Below, in pieces: positions 17,348-26,143 of a stretch of 52,189 nt of DNA. The stretch's first letter is position 1, and each line of letters starts with the position of its first letter. This stretch comes from Spirochaetales bacterium (GTDB lineage Bacteria; Spirochaetota; Spirochaetia; DAHUYW01), in contig DAHUYW010000026.1 of NCBI GenBank assembly GCA_027306915.1, positions 1-52,189 on the forward strand. Direction: 5' to 3'. A program made the translations under genes and the position numbers. The notes below the pieces were generated by a model that was not told the origin of the DNA, ran no database searches, and saw nothing but the letters and a program-made list of their open reading frames with translations.

Positions 17348-18382
17348 ATGATTGGGATCACGATGGGCGATCCGAACGGGGTAGGCCCCGAGCTTGTGCT
17401 CAAGGCCTGGAAAGCCGGAGAGCTTGAGGACACTGCTGCCGTGACGGATTCCGGCGGGAAGCCCGACCCGCACGCGGGCATTGCAGTCGTTGGCGACCGT
17501 GCGGTCCTCGCGTACTGTAACTCGCGCCTAGGTTACGGCGTGCCGCTGCGGCCGATTGCCGAGGCGGGCTTCGCGGAGCCCGACGTGCTCAACGTGATCG
17601 ATCTGAAGGCGATGGCCGGGGACGAGCTCGCGCCGGGCACCTTGAGCAAGGCGGCCGGCAGGGCTGCACGCGCCTACATCGAGCGGGCGGTCCGGCTTGC
17701 CCTCGACCACCGCATCGACGCGATAGTGACCCTCCCGGTCAACAAGGAGGCGGTGCGCTTGAGCGATCCCGGCTTCACCGGCCATACGGAGATGATAGCC
17801 GAGCTGTGCGGTGCGAAGAGCGTCACCATGATGCTTGCAAGCGAGCGCCTCGCGGTGACCCACGTCTCGACGCACGTCTCGCTCGCCGAGGCGATCCGCC
17901 GCGTGAAGCGTGAGCGAGTTCTCGAGGTCATTCTCCTCACCCACGAGGCGCTTGCGCGCTTCATCCAAGGGCCGCGTATCGCAGTGGCGGGGCTGAATCC
18001 CCATGCCGGAGAGCATGGCTCGTTCGGCCGGGAAGAGATAGAGGAAATCTCCCCGGCGATCGCGGCGGCGCGCGAGCGCGGCGTCATCGTCTCGGGACCC
18101 GAGGCGCCCGACACGGTCTTCGTGCGGGCGGTGAAGGGGGCCTTCGACGGGGTGGTCTGCATGTACCATGACCAGGGGCACATCCCGGCGAAGATCCTCG
18201 ACTTCGAGGGCGGCGTGAATATCACCCTGGGTCTCCCGATCGTGCGGACCTCCGTCGATCACGGGACCGCCTTTGACATCGCCTACGAAGGCGTTGCCTC
18301 GACCAAGAGCCTCGTTGCAGCCTACCGTTACGCGCTAAGACTGGCAGGAAGCGCGCACACGCGCGGAGGATCGACACCATGA
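17348..18382 (+). CDS. PdxA-family dehydrogenase, probably 4-phospho-threonate/erythronate dehydrogenase (PdxA2)
   Basis: 344 residues with the PdxA family marks: ITMGDPNGVGPE at the start, TLPVNKEA, GHTEMIAEL, VTHVSTHVSL, GLNPHAGEHGSFGREE, YHDQGHIPAKI and RTSVDHGTAFDIA; the His residues of these bind the metal. True PdxA oxidises 4-phosphohydroxy-threonine for pyridoxal phosphate synthesis. The PdxA2 branch oxidatively decarboxylates 4-phospho-threonate or -erythronate to dihydroxyacetone phosphate. The divergent DUF1537 kinase favours PdxA2. The stop overlaps the GH53 gene (ATGA), which is unusual company. Confidence 0.88.
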   Translation: MIGITMGDPNGVGPELVLKAWKAGELEDTAAVTDSGGKPDPHAGIAVVGDRAVLAYCNSRLGYGVPLRPIAEAGFAEPDVLNVIDLKAMAGDELAPGTLSKAAGRAARAYIERAVRLALDHRIDAIVTLPVNKEAVRLSDPGFTGHTEMIAELCGAKSVTMMLASERLAVTHVSTHVSLAEAIRRVKRERVLEVILLTHEALARFIQGPRIAVAGLNPHAGEHGSFGREEIEEISPAIAAARERGVIVSGPEAPDTVFVRAVKGAFDGVVCMYHDQGHIPAKILDFEGGVNITLGLPIVRTSVDHGTAFDIAYEGVASTKSLVAAYRYALRLAGSAHTRGGSTP

Positions 18383-20391
18383 AAAAAAGTTGGAGGATGA
18401 CTCTGATGGCGACAGCGACGATCGCCGGCTTTCTGGCTCTGACGGCCTGCGCCTCCACCTCGCCGGCCGGCCAGGCGGCTTCGGGTCAGGAGCAAGGCGC
18501 TGCGGTCTCAGCGGCGCAGGCGGCGGGCCCGCTGCCTCCCATCCCGAGAAACCTCGGGATCATCGTGCGGAGAATCGACGGCCTTTCGCCGAGCTTCATC
18601 AGAGGTGCCGATGTCTCGATGCTGGCGCAGATCGAGGCGAGCGGCGGGAAGTTCCGTCGGGACGACGGAGCGGTCGGCGATCCGCTTGCGATCCTCCGGG
18701 ATCATGGGGTCAATTGGGTGCGCCTCCGGCTGTGGAACCATCCCTTCTTCGCGAAGGAGACGACGATTGGCGGGATACGGAATCCCGCAGGCGCCCCAGT
18801 CGGCGGAGGCAACGACGACGAGCAGGTGGTAATCGGTCTCGCGAAGCAGGCCAAGGCGCTCGGCCTTTCGGTGCTGCTCGACTTCCACTACAGCGATTTT
18901 TGGGCCGATCCGGGAAATCAGCAAACGCCGGCCGCCTGGGCCGGTCTGTCGGCTCCCGAGCTCGAGCGGGCGGTGCACGACTACACCGAAAGGGTCCTGC
19001 GGGACATGGCTGCTGCGGGTGCAGCCCCCGACATGGTCCAGATCGGGAATGAGATAAACAACGGCATGCTCTGGCCCGTCGGAAGGGTGGGGCCGGGATC
19101 CGAAGGCTACGACGAGCTGATCCGGCTTCTCGACGCCGGGGTGAGCGCGGTCCGCACGGCGGACCCGCGGGCCAAGATCATGATCCATATTGCCGACAAC
19201 GGGACCGCCGCAGTGAAAAGGTTTTTCGATCAGGTAAGCCCGCGGGTCGACTATGACGTGATCGGCCTCTCCTACTATCCCTATTGGCACGGAACGCTTT
19301 CCGAGCTGCGATCCACCCTCGATACGGTCGCCGCGCGCTACGACAAGCCGATAGTCATCGCGGAGACCGCCTACCCCTTCACCGACAAGAACGCAGACAG
19401 CACCCCGAACACCTTTTCGGGCGACGACCCGGTCGCGGGAGGATTCGCCGTGAGCGTACAGGGACAGGCGACCGAGATCCGGGACGTCATGGCGGCGCTT
19501 GCGGCCATCCCCGACCACCGCGGGCTTGGCCTCTTCTATTGGGAGCCCGATTGGATTCCCGTGAAGGGGGCGGGCTGGATGACCGGGGCCGGGGACGGCT
19601 GGGAGAACCAGGCCTGGTGGGATTTCAAAGGAAGGCCGCTCGCCTCGATGTGGACCTATCGCCTCGTCTCGGAGTCCACGGTGACCGAAGCGCCGACGCT
19701 CGCTTCGGTCACCGATCTCGCGGTCCGAACCTCCGTCAACCAGAGGCCGGAGCTGCCCGACCGGATTCCCGCCTACTTCAGCGACGGCTCGATTGCAGCG
19801 GTGCCCGTGAGATGGGAGCGGATCGACCCTTCCGCGTATGCCCGCGAGGGAAGCTTCACCGTCTCGGGGAGCGTCGAAGGAACCACCCTAAAGGCGAGCG
19901 CGGTCGTCACCGTCACCCGCAACGCCGTCGTCAACGGGGGCTTCGAGAGCGGCTCCCTCGCTCCCTGGCAGGTGGAAGGGACCTCAGGCGGCGGGCCGGT
20001 GACGGCCTTCACGGTCGAAAAGAGCCCGCCCTCCAACAACTCGCACTCCGGAAGCTACACCGGCTCTTATTGGTACGGCTCCCCTTATACCTTCAAAGTC
20101 TTCCAGACTATCCGGGGCCTGGCCCCGGGCGCCTATACCCTTCGCGCCTGGGTGATGGGGGCGAGCGGGAAGCCGGGAACGACGCCCGTCTCTCTCCGCC
20201 TCTTTGCCGAGAGCGGAGGGCGCACATGGGACGCACCCGTCATCAACACCGGCTGGCGAAAGTGGGTGCACTACGCAGTGAGCGACATCGTCGTGGATCA
20301 GTCAGGGCGCTGCACGATCGGGCTTGCGGGTGATATGCACGCAGGCGATTGGGGAAAGCTCGACGACGTGGAGCTTACGCCGGCGCAGTGA
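18379..20391 (+). CDS. GH53 arabinogalactan endo-beta-1,4-galactanase lipoprotein with Ig-like and C-terminal binding domains
   Basis: 670 residues. A lipoprotein signal ends at LALTAC (Cys24). The GH53 catalytic domain spans about 66-430: GADVSMLAQIEASGGKF, VNWVRLRLWNHP, HYSDFWADPGNQQTPAAW, acid/base Glu225 in QIGNEINNG, and nucleophile Glu329 in IAETAYPF. Residues about 440-520 form an Ig-like (Big_4-type) domain with PDRIPAYFSDGS...VPVRW. Residues about 525-670 form a beta-sandwich beginning NGGFESGSLAPWQVEG, likely carbohydrate-binding. It cuts beta-1,4-galactan, a pectin side chain, outside the inner membrane. A GGAGGA ribosome site lies before ATG 18379, inside the end of the pdxA2-like gene. 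Confidence 0.93.
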   Translation: MKKSWRMTLMATATIAGFLALTACASTSPAGQAASGQEQGAAVSAAQAAGPLPPIPRNLGIIVRRIDGLSPSFIRGADVSMLAQIEASGGKFRRDDGAVGDPLAILRDHGVNWVRLRLWNHPFFAKETTIGGIRNPAGAPVGGGNDDEQVVIGLAKQAKALGLSVLLDFHYSDFWADPGNQQTPAAWAGLSAPELERAVHDYTERVLRDMAAAGAAPDMVQIGNEINNGMLWPVGRVGPGSEGYDELIRLLDAGVSAVRTADPRAKIMIHIADNGTAAVKRFFDQVSPRVDYDVIGLSYYPYWHGTLSELRSTLDTVAARYDKPIVIAETAYPFTDKNADSTPNTFSGDDPVAGGFAVSVQGQATEIRDVMAALAAIPDHRGLGLFYWEPDWIPVKGAGWMTGAGDGWENQAWWDFKGRPLASMWTYRLVSESTVTEAPTLASVTDLAVRTSVNQRPELPDRIPAYFSDGSIAAVPVRWERIDPSAYAREGSFTVSGSVEGTTLKASAVVTVTRNAVVNGGFESGSLAPWQVEGTSGGGPVTAFTVEKSPPSNNSHSGSYTGSYWYGSPYTFKVFQTIRGLAPGAYTLRAWVMGASGKPGTTPVSLRLFAESGGRTWDAPVINTGWRKWVHYAVSDIVVDQSGRCTIGLAGDMHAGDWGKLDDVELTPAQ

Positions 20392-20401
20392 GCCGCTGCG
20401 C
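20383..20401. terminator. weak hairpin at the GH53/FecR convergence
   Basis: GCGCAG (20383-20388) pairs with CTGCGC (20396-20401) around the GH53 stop, and the palindrome CTCGGCCGAG follows at 20411-20420 in the end of the convergent gene. No T-tract is present. Confidence 0.25.
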
Positions 20402-20407
20402 GCCCAC

Positions 20408-21697
20408 TCACTCGGCCGAGCGGAGCGACGGGGGGGCCGGATCTGAGGGAGCCTCCGGCGGCGCAGGAGGGGTGGGTCCTGCTTGGGTCGCAGCGCCCGC
20501 GGCGGCCGCCGAACCCGCGCCTTGAGCGCCTGCGTTTGCGGCTGCCGCTGCGCCCTGAGTGCCCCCGCGTGTGATGTCCGCCGCCGCGGTCGGCGCCGAA
20601 GCTGAACCGTCGCTCGCATCGGCGCCGTCACCCTGCGGCTTCATGAGAGGCTCCCCCAGCAGCACGCTGCGGTCGCCGCGAAAGAGCAGGGCTCGATAGG
20701 CAGGCGAGAGGGGGCGTTGAGTCGGAGCCGATTCTCCGCCGGATGGGGCAGTCGAGCCCCCCGCTCCCGTAGCGGCCGCGGAGCCGGCGCTCCCTGGCGT
20801 CAGGGCGGAGGGAACCGCGATCTCGTAGCCTGCGTGGACATCGATCGGATTCGGCCCGACGCCGTCCCCGATGACGGTCTCGACGCCAATGACGGGTGTG
20901 CCGGCAGCCGCAGCGGATCCGGTGGCGGCGGCAGGAGTTGGGCCCGACGGCAGCCGCGAGAGCCCCACCTGGACCGTTCCCCGGCCGACCGCAATCTCGG
21001 TGCGGGCCTTGAGGCGCGCGACGAGAAAATCGCCGCCCCGGGTGGCAACCACGGCGCTGCCGGTTGCGGCGAAGAGGGCATTTCCTGAGGCCTGCCGCGC
21101 CACGGAAAAAAGAACTATGCCGTCCTCGACGATGACGACCGGCGGAGGGGGTGTTCCTCCCGCAGCAATCTTCGGAAAGGACGGGATCTCGATGCTCGAG
21201 CGCGGAGTGAGCTCGACGAGAACGCCCTCCCCGAACTGGATTTTGCAGGTGGAGCCGATTCCGGTCTGAATCGAATCCGGAGCGTAGATCGGGTCGCCGA
21301 TGCGCGGGGGAATAGGCGCGCCTTGCCCCGCGGGGACGGCGCCGGGCGGGATCGCCGCTCCCGCCGCAGAGGCGCCGCCGCCGTTAGTCGCCGTGCGCCC
21401 GTTTACCGTCGCGCCCGGCTGCTGAGCTCCGTTGGGGCCAAGCTGCCTCACGGTGATCGAGCCGCTCACGTCGAGAAAGAAGCCCACCTGGCCTCCCTCG
21501 GTCGCGCCGGAGGGTGCAGGCTGCACTGCCTTCGTCGAGAGGGCCCCCGACTCACCAAGCGGCCCGAGCGAGCTCTGCCCTCTCTTGGCGCAGCCGGCGA
21601 GCGCGAGAAGCGCGGCGAGGCAGAGAAAGACTGCCGGGAAAGCGTAGGCCGCGCGGATGCGCGCCGGCCGGTGCGCCTCTGCGGCATCCGACCTCAC
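20408..21697 (-). CDS. FecR-domain lipoprotein, low-complexity
   Basis: A lipoprotein signal (FPAVFLCLAALLALAGC, Cys36 from the start used) is followed by a FecR-like domain. Its landmarks are SGSITVRQ, GDPIYAPDSIQTGIGSTCKIQFGEGVLVELTPRSS, GIVLFSVA, and VATRGGDFLVARLKARTEIAVGRGTVQVG. Linkers and the C-terminal 120 residues are rich in Ala, Gly, Pro, Ser and Thr. The start is uncertain. GTG 21697 places the signal peptide correctly, whereas the longest frame (to 21823) would run into the htpG coding region. FecR-domain lipoproteins are common in spirochaetes; the ligand is unknown. Convergent with GH53 and divergent from htpG. Confidence 0.75.
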   Translation of the reverse strand: MRSDAAEAHRPARIRAAYAFPAVFLCLAALLALAGCAKRGQSSLGPLGESGALSTKAVQPAPSGATEGGQVGFFLDVSGSITVRQLGPNGAQQPGATVNGRTATNGGGASAAGAAIPPGAVPAGQGAPIPPRIGDPIYAPDSIQTGIGSTCKIQFGEGVLVELTPRSSIEIPSFPKIAAGGTPPPPVVIVEDGIVLFSVARQASGNALFAATGSAVVATRGGDFLVARLKARTEIAVGRGTVQVGLSRLPSGPTPAAATGSAAAAGTPVIGVETVIGDGVGPNPIDVHAGYEIAVPSALTPGSAGSAAATGAGGSTAPSGGESAPTQRPLSPAYRALLFRGDRSVLLGEPLMKPQGDGADASDGSASAPTAAADITRGGTQGAAAAANAGAQGAGSAAAAGAATQAGPTPPAPPEAPSDPAPPSLRSAE

Positions 21698-21718
21698 CGC
21701 CCGCGCAGCGCAGTAGGT

Positions 21719-21747
21719 TTGCCTCGGGTGAGCGAATTCGGTATATT
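21719..21747 (+). promoter_or_regulatory. sigma70-like promoter for htpG
   Basis: TTGCCT (21719-21724), a 17-base spacer, TATATT (21742-21747). The predicted start near 21754 gives a leader of about 36 bases with a GGGAGAGG ribosome site. No CIRCE-like inverted repeat is present. Confidence 0.55.
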
Positions 21748-21789
21748 TCTCTTCGAAAACACTCACTTTTACACACCGGGAGAGGCGGA

Positions 21790-23646
21790 ATGGCGAAACA
21801 TCAATTCCAGACCGAAGTATCACAGCTGCTTCACCTTATCGTCCACTCGCTCTACTCGCACAAGGAGATCTTCCTGCGCGAGCTCATCTCGAACGCTTCC
21901 GACGCCCTCGACAAGCTCAAGTATCTTACTCTAACGGACGAGAAATTCAAATCGATCCCCTTCGATCCCCGCATCGACATCAGCTTCGACGGCAAAGACC
22001 GCCGCACCCTCGTCGTATCTGACTCAGGGATAGGGATGAACGAGGTCGATCTCGTCGAGAACCTCGGAACCATCGCCCGTTCGGGCACCCGCCTGTTCTT
22101 GAACCGGCTTTCAGGCGATCAGCGCAAGGACTCCAACCTCATCGGCCAGTTCGGTGTCGGCTTCTACTCGAGCTTCATGGTCGCTGACAAGGTCGAGGTG
22201 ACCACCAAGAAGGCCGGCGAAGAGCAGGCCTACAAGTGGACGAGCGACGGCAAGGGCGACTATGAGATCGAGCCCGCGGAGCTCAACGGGTACGGGACGA
22301 CCGTCGTTGTCCACCTGAACGACGAGGGCAAGGAGTACGCCGACCGGTGGCAGATAGAGGATCTCGTCAAGAAGTACTCGAATCACATTGCCTTCCCGAT
22401 CTACCTTCGCTACCAGTCCGGCGACGAGAAGAAGGGCCAGGAGGAGAAGGTCGAGCAGATCAACAGCGCCTCCGCCCTGTGGCGGCGGCCCAAGACGGAG
22501 CTCACCGACAAGGACTACAAGGAGTTCTACGAGACGATCTCCCACGACGCGGGAGAGCCCCTCTTCTGGGTGCACACCCGCGCCGAGGGGGCGCAGGAGT
22601 ACGTCACCCTTTTCTATGTCCCCAAGAAGGCTCCCTTCGACATGTACCAGGCCGACTATCGCTCCGGGGTCAAGCTCTACGTGAAACGGGTCTTCATCAC
22701 CGATGATGAAAAGGAGCTGATGCCGGTCTACCTTCGCTTCGTGCGCGGGGTGATCGACTCCGAGGATCTTCCCCTCAACGTGAGCCGGGAGATACTTCAG
22801 CAGAATCGCATCCTCGCGGCCATCAAGAGCGCCTCGGTGAAGCGCCTCCTCTCCGAGCTCAAGTCGGTCGCCGACGGGAACAAGGAGCTCTACGGCGAGT
22901 TCATCGAGCAGTACAACCGGCCGCTGAAAGAGGGGCTCTACTCCGATTTCGCGAATCGCGATGCGCTTCTCGAGCTCGTGCGCTTCAAGTCAAGCGCCAT
23001 CGACGGATGGACCGGCTTCGCCGACTACAAGGCGCGCATGAAGCCCGAGCAGAAGGCCGTCTACTTCATCACCGGGGACAACGAGGAGCGGCTGCGCGAG
23101 TCGCCCCTCCTCGAAGCCTACAAGCAGAAGGGGATCGAGGTTCTCCTCATGGCCGACGAGATCGATGAGATCGTCATCCCCTCGCTCGGCAAGTACGGCG
23201 ATCTGGATCTGAAGGCAATCAACCGAACCGGCGCTGACGACGCCCTGAAGACCGACGACGACAAGAAGAAGGAGCAGGAGGTCGGTCCCCTCCTCAAGCG
23301 GATCAAAGAGGTCTTGGGCGACCAGGTGAAGGAGGTGCGCGCTTCAAGCCGCCTCGCCGATTCGCCCTCCTGCATCGTTGCCGACGAGAACGATCCGACC
23401 GTTCAGCTGCAGCAGATGATGAAGGCGCTCGGGCAGAAGGAGATCCCGGACTTCAAGCCCATTCTCGAGGTGAACCCGGGCCACGAGATCGTGAAAAAGC
23501 TTCAGGCCTATCTGGGCGATAAGGCGCTCCTCGAGGACGTGAGCCACCTGCTCCTCGAGCAGGCCCTCCTCATCGAGGGCGCGCAGCTTCCGAAGCCGGC
23601 GGAGTTCGTCCGCCGGCTCAACCGGGTGATGGCGAAGGCGCTGTAG
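21790..23646 (+). CDS. htpG: Chaperone HtpG (bacterial Hsp90)
   Basis: 618 residues from ATG 21790; the longer upstream frame is not real, as the family always begins near KHQFQTEVSQLLHLIVHSLY. The N-terminal GHKL ATPase domain carries EIFLRELISNASDALDK, DSGIGM, LGTIARSGT and GQFGVGFYSSFMVAD. The middle domain has LFWVHTRAEGAQEYV and NVSREILQQNR. The C-terminal dimerisation domain has RLADSPSCIVADEND. It is an ATP-driven cytosolic chaperone. It is transcribed alone from a promoter-like site and ends 9 bases before the convergent pflF-like gene. Confidence 0.97.
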   Translation: MAKHQFQTEVSQLLHLIVHSLYSHKEIFLRELISNASDALDKLKYLTLTDEKFKSIPFDPRIDISFDGKDRRTLVVSDSGIGMNEVDLVENLGTIARSGTRLFLNRLSGDQRKDSNLIGQFGVGFYSSFMVADKVEVTTKKAGEEQAYKWTSDGKGDYEIEPAELNGYGTTVVVHLNDEGKEYADRWQIEDLVKKYSNHIAFPIYLRYQSGDEKKGQEEKVEQINSASALWRRPKTELTDKDYKEFYETISHDAGEPLFWVHTRAEGAQEYVTLFYVPKKAPFDMYQADYRSGVKLYVKRVFITDDEKELMPVYLRFVRGVIDSEDLPLNVSREILQQNRILAAIKSASVKRLLSELKSVADGNKELYGEFIEQYNRPLKEGLYSDFANRDALLELVRFKSSAIDGWTGFADYKARMKPEQKAVYFITGDNEERLRESPLLEAYKQKGIEVLLMADEIDEIVIPSLGKYGDLDLKAINRTGADDALKTDDDKKKEQEVGPLLKRIKEVLGDQVKEVRASSRLADSPSCIVADENDPTVQLQQMMKALGQKEIPDFKPILEVNPGHEIVKKLQAYLGDKALLEDVSHLLLEQALLIEGAQLPKPAEFVRRLNRVMAKAL

Positions 23647-23661
23647 CGCGCCTCGCTACAG
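23641..23661. terminator. hairpin spanning both convergent stop codons (htpG/pflF)
   Basis: CTGTAGCG (23641-23648) and CGCTACAG (23654-23661) pair perfectly around the loop CGCCT. The left arm contains the htpG TAG and the right arm contains the complement of the pflF TAG. It is a likely bidirectional terminator or transcript-end stem, although no U-tract follows on either side. Confidence 0.5.
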
Positions 23662-26142
23662 CCGGTGCTCGGTGCGCGCGATGATGTCGTCCTGGGTGTC
23701 GCGCGCGAGGGTGACGAAGAAGGCCGAGTAGCCTGCCACGCGCACGACAAGGTCGCGATGCTCCTCCGGGTGGGCTTGAGCGTCGAGGAGCGTCTCCCGC
23801 GAGACTATGTTGTACTGGACGTGCCATCCCTTCAATTGGTCGAAAAAGGCTCGGATTATCGAGACAAGCTTCGCGCGGTCGCCTCTGGTCGCTATCGCCT
23901 GAGGCGAGAGCTTCTGGTTCAGGAGAACCCCGCCGGTGATCCTTGCGGTCGGAAGCTTGCTCACCGACTTGAAGACCGCGGTAGGGCCGAGGCGGTCGCT
24001 TCCGGAGGAGGGAGAGCTTCCCTCGGCGAGGGGGGTGCGAGCCTTGCGCCCGTCGGGCGTCGCGCCGACCGCCGCACCGGAAGGCACGTTCGACGAAATG
24101 CTCGAGGTTCCCGCATAGTACGTTCCACCGATCGGGCCGCGCCCAAAGCGGGTGTTGTGGTACTTCGAAAGCTCGTCGATGAAGGCGCCATAGGCTTCTA
24201 CCAGGAGCCGGTCGACGTCGTCGTCGTCATTGCCGTACTTCGGCGCCCGGTTGATCAAGAGCTGCCGGAGCTTTTCGCCCCCCTCGCCCGCAAAGTCGCT
24301 TTCAAGCGCATCGAGCAGCTCCTGCTTTCCGACGCGGCCCTCCTCGAAGACGAGGCGTTTGATCGCCGCAAGCGAGTTTCCCAGATTGGCGATGCCCACC
24401 TGCAGCCCCGAGATGAAGTCGTACTTCGAGCCCCCCTCCTTCAGAGTCTTCCCGCGCGCAAGGCAGTCGTCGACGAGGGAGGAGCAGAGGATGTCGGGGA
24501 CGTTCTCCTCGAGGGCGGTGTCGACGGCGGTGTCGATTGCGACCGTGGCGCGAGTGTAGAAGGCGACCTGGCGCTTCCAGGCCGCCATCACCTCGTCGAA
24601 GCTCGCCATGTCGGCGAGGCTGCCGATGCCCGGGTAGAAGGTCCGTCCGGAATCGGCGTCGTAGCCGTTGCGGAGGGTCGCGAGGAGGACCCGCGCGAGA
24701 TTCAGGAAGCTCATCCCGGTGCAGCGGTAGCCCCACTTGCCGGGAACCGCGACCTCGATGCAGCCGATCGCCGAATAGTCGTAGGCGTCGGCGCGCTCGA
24801 CCCCGAGTGCGATGAGCGCGGGAATCACTATCTCGTCGTTGTTGAAGGCCGGCATCCCGAAACCCTCGCCGATCACCTCGATGCATCGGCCCATGAACTC
24901 ATCAGGCAGCCCCCGATGGTAGCGCACCGAGAGGTTCGGCTGCGGAAGCCGCAGGGCGCCCACCGACTCGAGAATGAGGTAGCTCAAAGGATTTACCGCA
25001 TCGTTCCCGTCGGGGGTCTGCCCGCCGATCGTCACGTTCTGATAGAGCGGGCTTCCCGCGGAATAGCGGGTGTGCGACCACGGGCGGATCTTGTTGATGG
25101 CGAGGAGCTTGAGCCAGACGCCCTCGAGCAGCTCGAGCGCCCGGTCCTCCTCGATGATCCCGGCCGCGATGTCGCGCCGGAAGAAGGGGTAGAGGTACTG
25201 ATCCATGCGGCCGAAGGAAACCGAGTGGCCGTTGCTCTCGATCTGAAGGATGAGCTGGATGAAGTAGCTGAGCTGGAGCGCCTGGTAGAAGCTCTCCGGG
25301 GGATCCGAAGCGATGCGGCGGCAGCTCGCTGCGATTGCGAGAAGCTCGTCTCGTCGCTTTGTCTCGGGCTCCTCGGTCGACGGACCGCTCGCGGCCGGCT
25401 CTCCGCGCCGGAGCGGTTCTGCGCCGAAGGCGGCCTGCGGGCGGGCAAGCGCCTCGGCCAGGGTCGCGAACCGCCCGATAAAGGCGGCCACCCCCTCGAG
25501 CGTGATCTCGACGGCCTGGTAGAACTGCTCCCGGCGGAGATCGGCCCACTCGGCGAGCTCGAGGCGCGCGCGGTGGGCGCGCACCTCTGCGATGAGGCCT
25601 CCGATGCCGAGCCGGAGCAGCTTTTCGTAGCTCACGGCGATGTGGCCGTCGCCGGAGGTAAGGTTCCCTTCGGCGCGGATGATTCCCGCGTCATGAATCT
25701 CGCGCATGAGGTAGGGCATGAGCTCGGTTCCCTTCTCGATGAGGGTTTGCCCCCGCCAGTAGGGCAGAAGCTCCCGAAGCTCGGCCGCTGCTTCACTCGA
25801 GGGGAAGAAGGCGTCGCCGGGCCTCCGCTCAAACTCGTCGAGCTCCTCCAGAACCCAATCGACCGCGTACTCGGGGAAGATCGGAGCGGCGCGTGGGCGG
25901 GAGGCCTGGTTGCCCACGATCAGCTCGCCGGGCTCGATGCGGATGGTCATCCGCTTCAGGGTCTCCGAGAGCGCGAGCGCCCGCCTCACAACGACCGGCT
26001 TCGCCTGGTAGCGGCGGTAAACCTCGGTGTAGATCCGAGCGCGCTCGGTGCAGATGGTCGGGCGAGTGGAGAGGAGCTCCTCTTTCAGGCGGCGAATCCG
26101 GGCGGAAAGCCGCGTGGTCTGCTTTTCGACGGTGATCGGCAT
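23656..26142 (-). CDS. pflF: Glycyl-radical enzyme, PflF (YbiW)-type dehydratase
   Basis: 828 residues from ATG 26142 (ribosome site GGAGGATG). The glycyl-radical motif RVAGYSAFF places Gly804 25 residues from the end. The active-site cysteine is Cys461 in SAIGCIEVAVPGKWGYRC. Pyruvate formate-lyase has a Cys-Cys pair there; the single Cys followed by Ile-Glu marks the dehydratase-like branch. From memory the sequence is very close to E. coli PflF (YbiW), for example in KYGNDDD and NVPSGAAVGATPDGRKA. The substrate is not established for this branch. Its activase gene lies one base upstream. The enzyme is oxygen-sensitive, so the host can probably live anaerobically. Confidence 0.92.
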   Translation of the reverse strand: MPITVEKQTTRLSARIRRLKEELLSTRPTICTERARIYTEVYRRYQAKPVVVRRALALSETLKRMTIRIEPGELIVGNQASRPRAAPIFPEYAVDWVLEELDEFERRPGDAFFPSSEAAAELRELLPYWRGQTLIEKGTELMPYLMREIHDAGIIRAEGNLTSGDGHIAVSYEKLLRLGIGGLIAEVRAHRARLELAEWADLRREQFYQAVEITLEGVAAFIGRFATLAEALARPQAAFGAEPLRRGEPAASGPSTEEPETKRRDELLAIAASCRRIASDPPESFYQALQLSYFIQLILQIESNGHSVSFGRMDQYLYPFFRRDIAAGIIEEDRALELLEGVWLKLLAINKIRPWSHTRYSAGSPLYQNVTIGGQTPDGNDAVNPLSYLILESVGALRLPQPNLSVRYHRGLPDEFMGRCIEVIGEGFGMPAFNNDEIVIPALIALGVERADAYDYSAIGCIEVAVPGKWGYRCTGMSFLNLARVLLATLRNGYDADSGRTFYPGIGSLADMASFDEVMAAWKRQVAFYTRATVAIDTAVDTALEENVPDILCSSLVDDCLARGKTLKEGGSKYDFISGLQVGIANLGNSLAAIKRLVFEEGRVGKQELLDALESDFAGEGGEKLRQLLINRAPKYGNDDDDVDRLLVEAYGAFIDELSKYHNTRFGRGPIGGTYYAGTSSISSNVPSGAAVGATPDGRKARTPLAEGSSPSSGSDRLGPTAVFKSVSKLPTARITGGVLLNQKLSPQAIATRGDRAKLVSIIRAFFDQLKGWHVQYNIVSRETLLDAQAHPEEHRDLVVRVAGYSAFFVTLARDTQDDIIARTEHRL

Positions 26143-26143
26143 G

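Noticed and set aside
21514..21789. Longer N-terminus of htpG from 21514.
   Set aside because: It would add 92 unrelated residues and run over the divergent FecR gene; the family start and the promoter both point to 21790.
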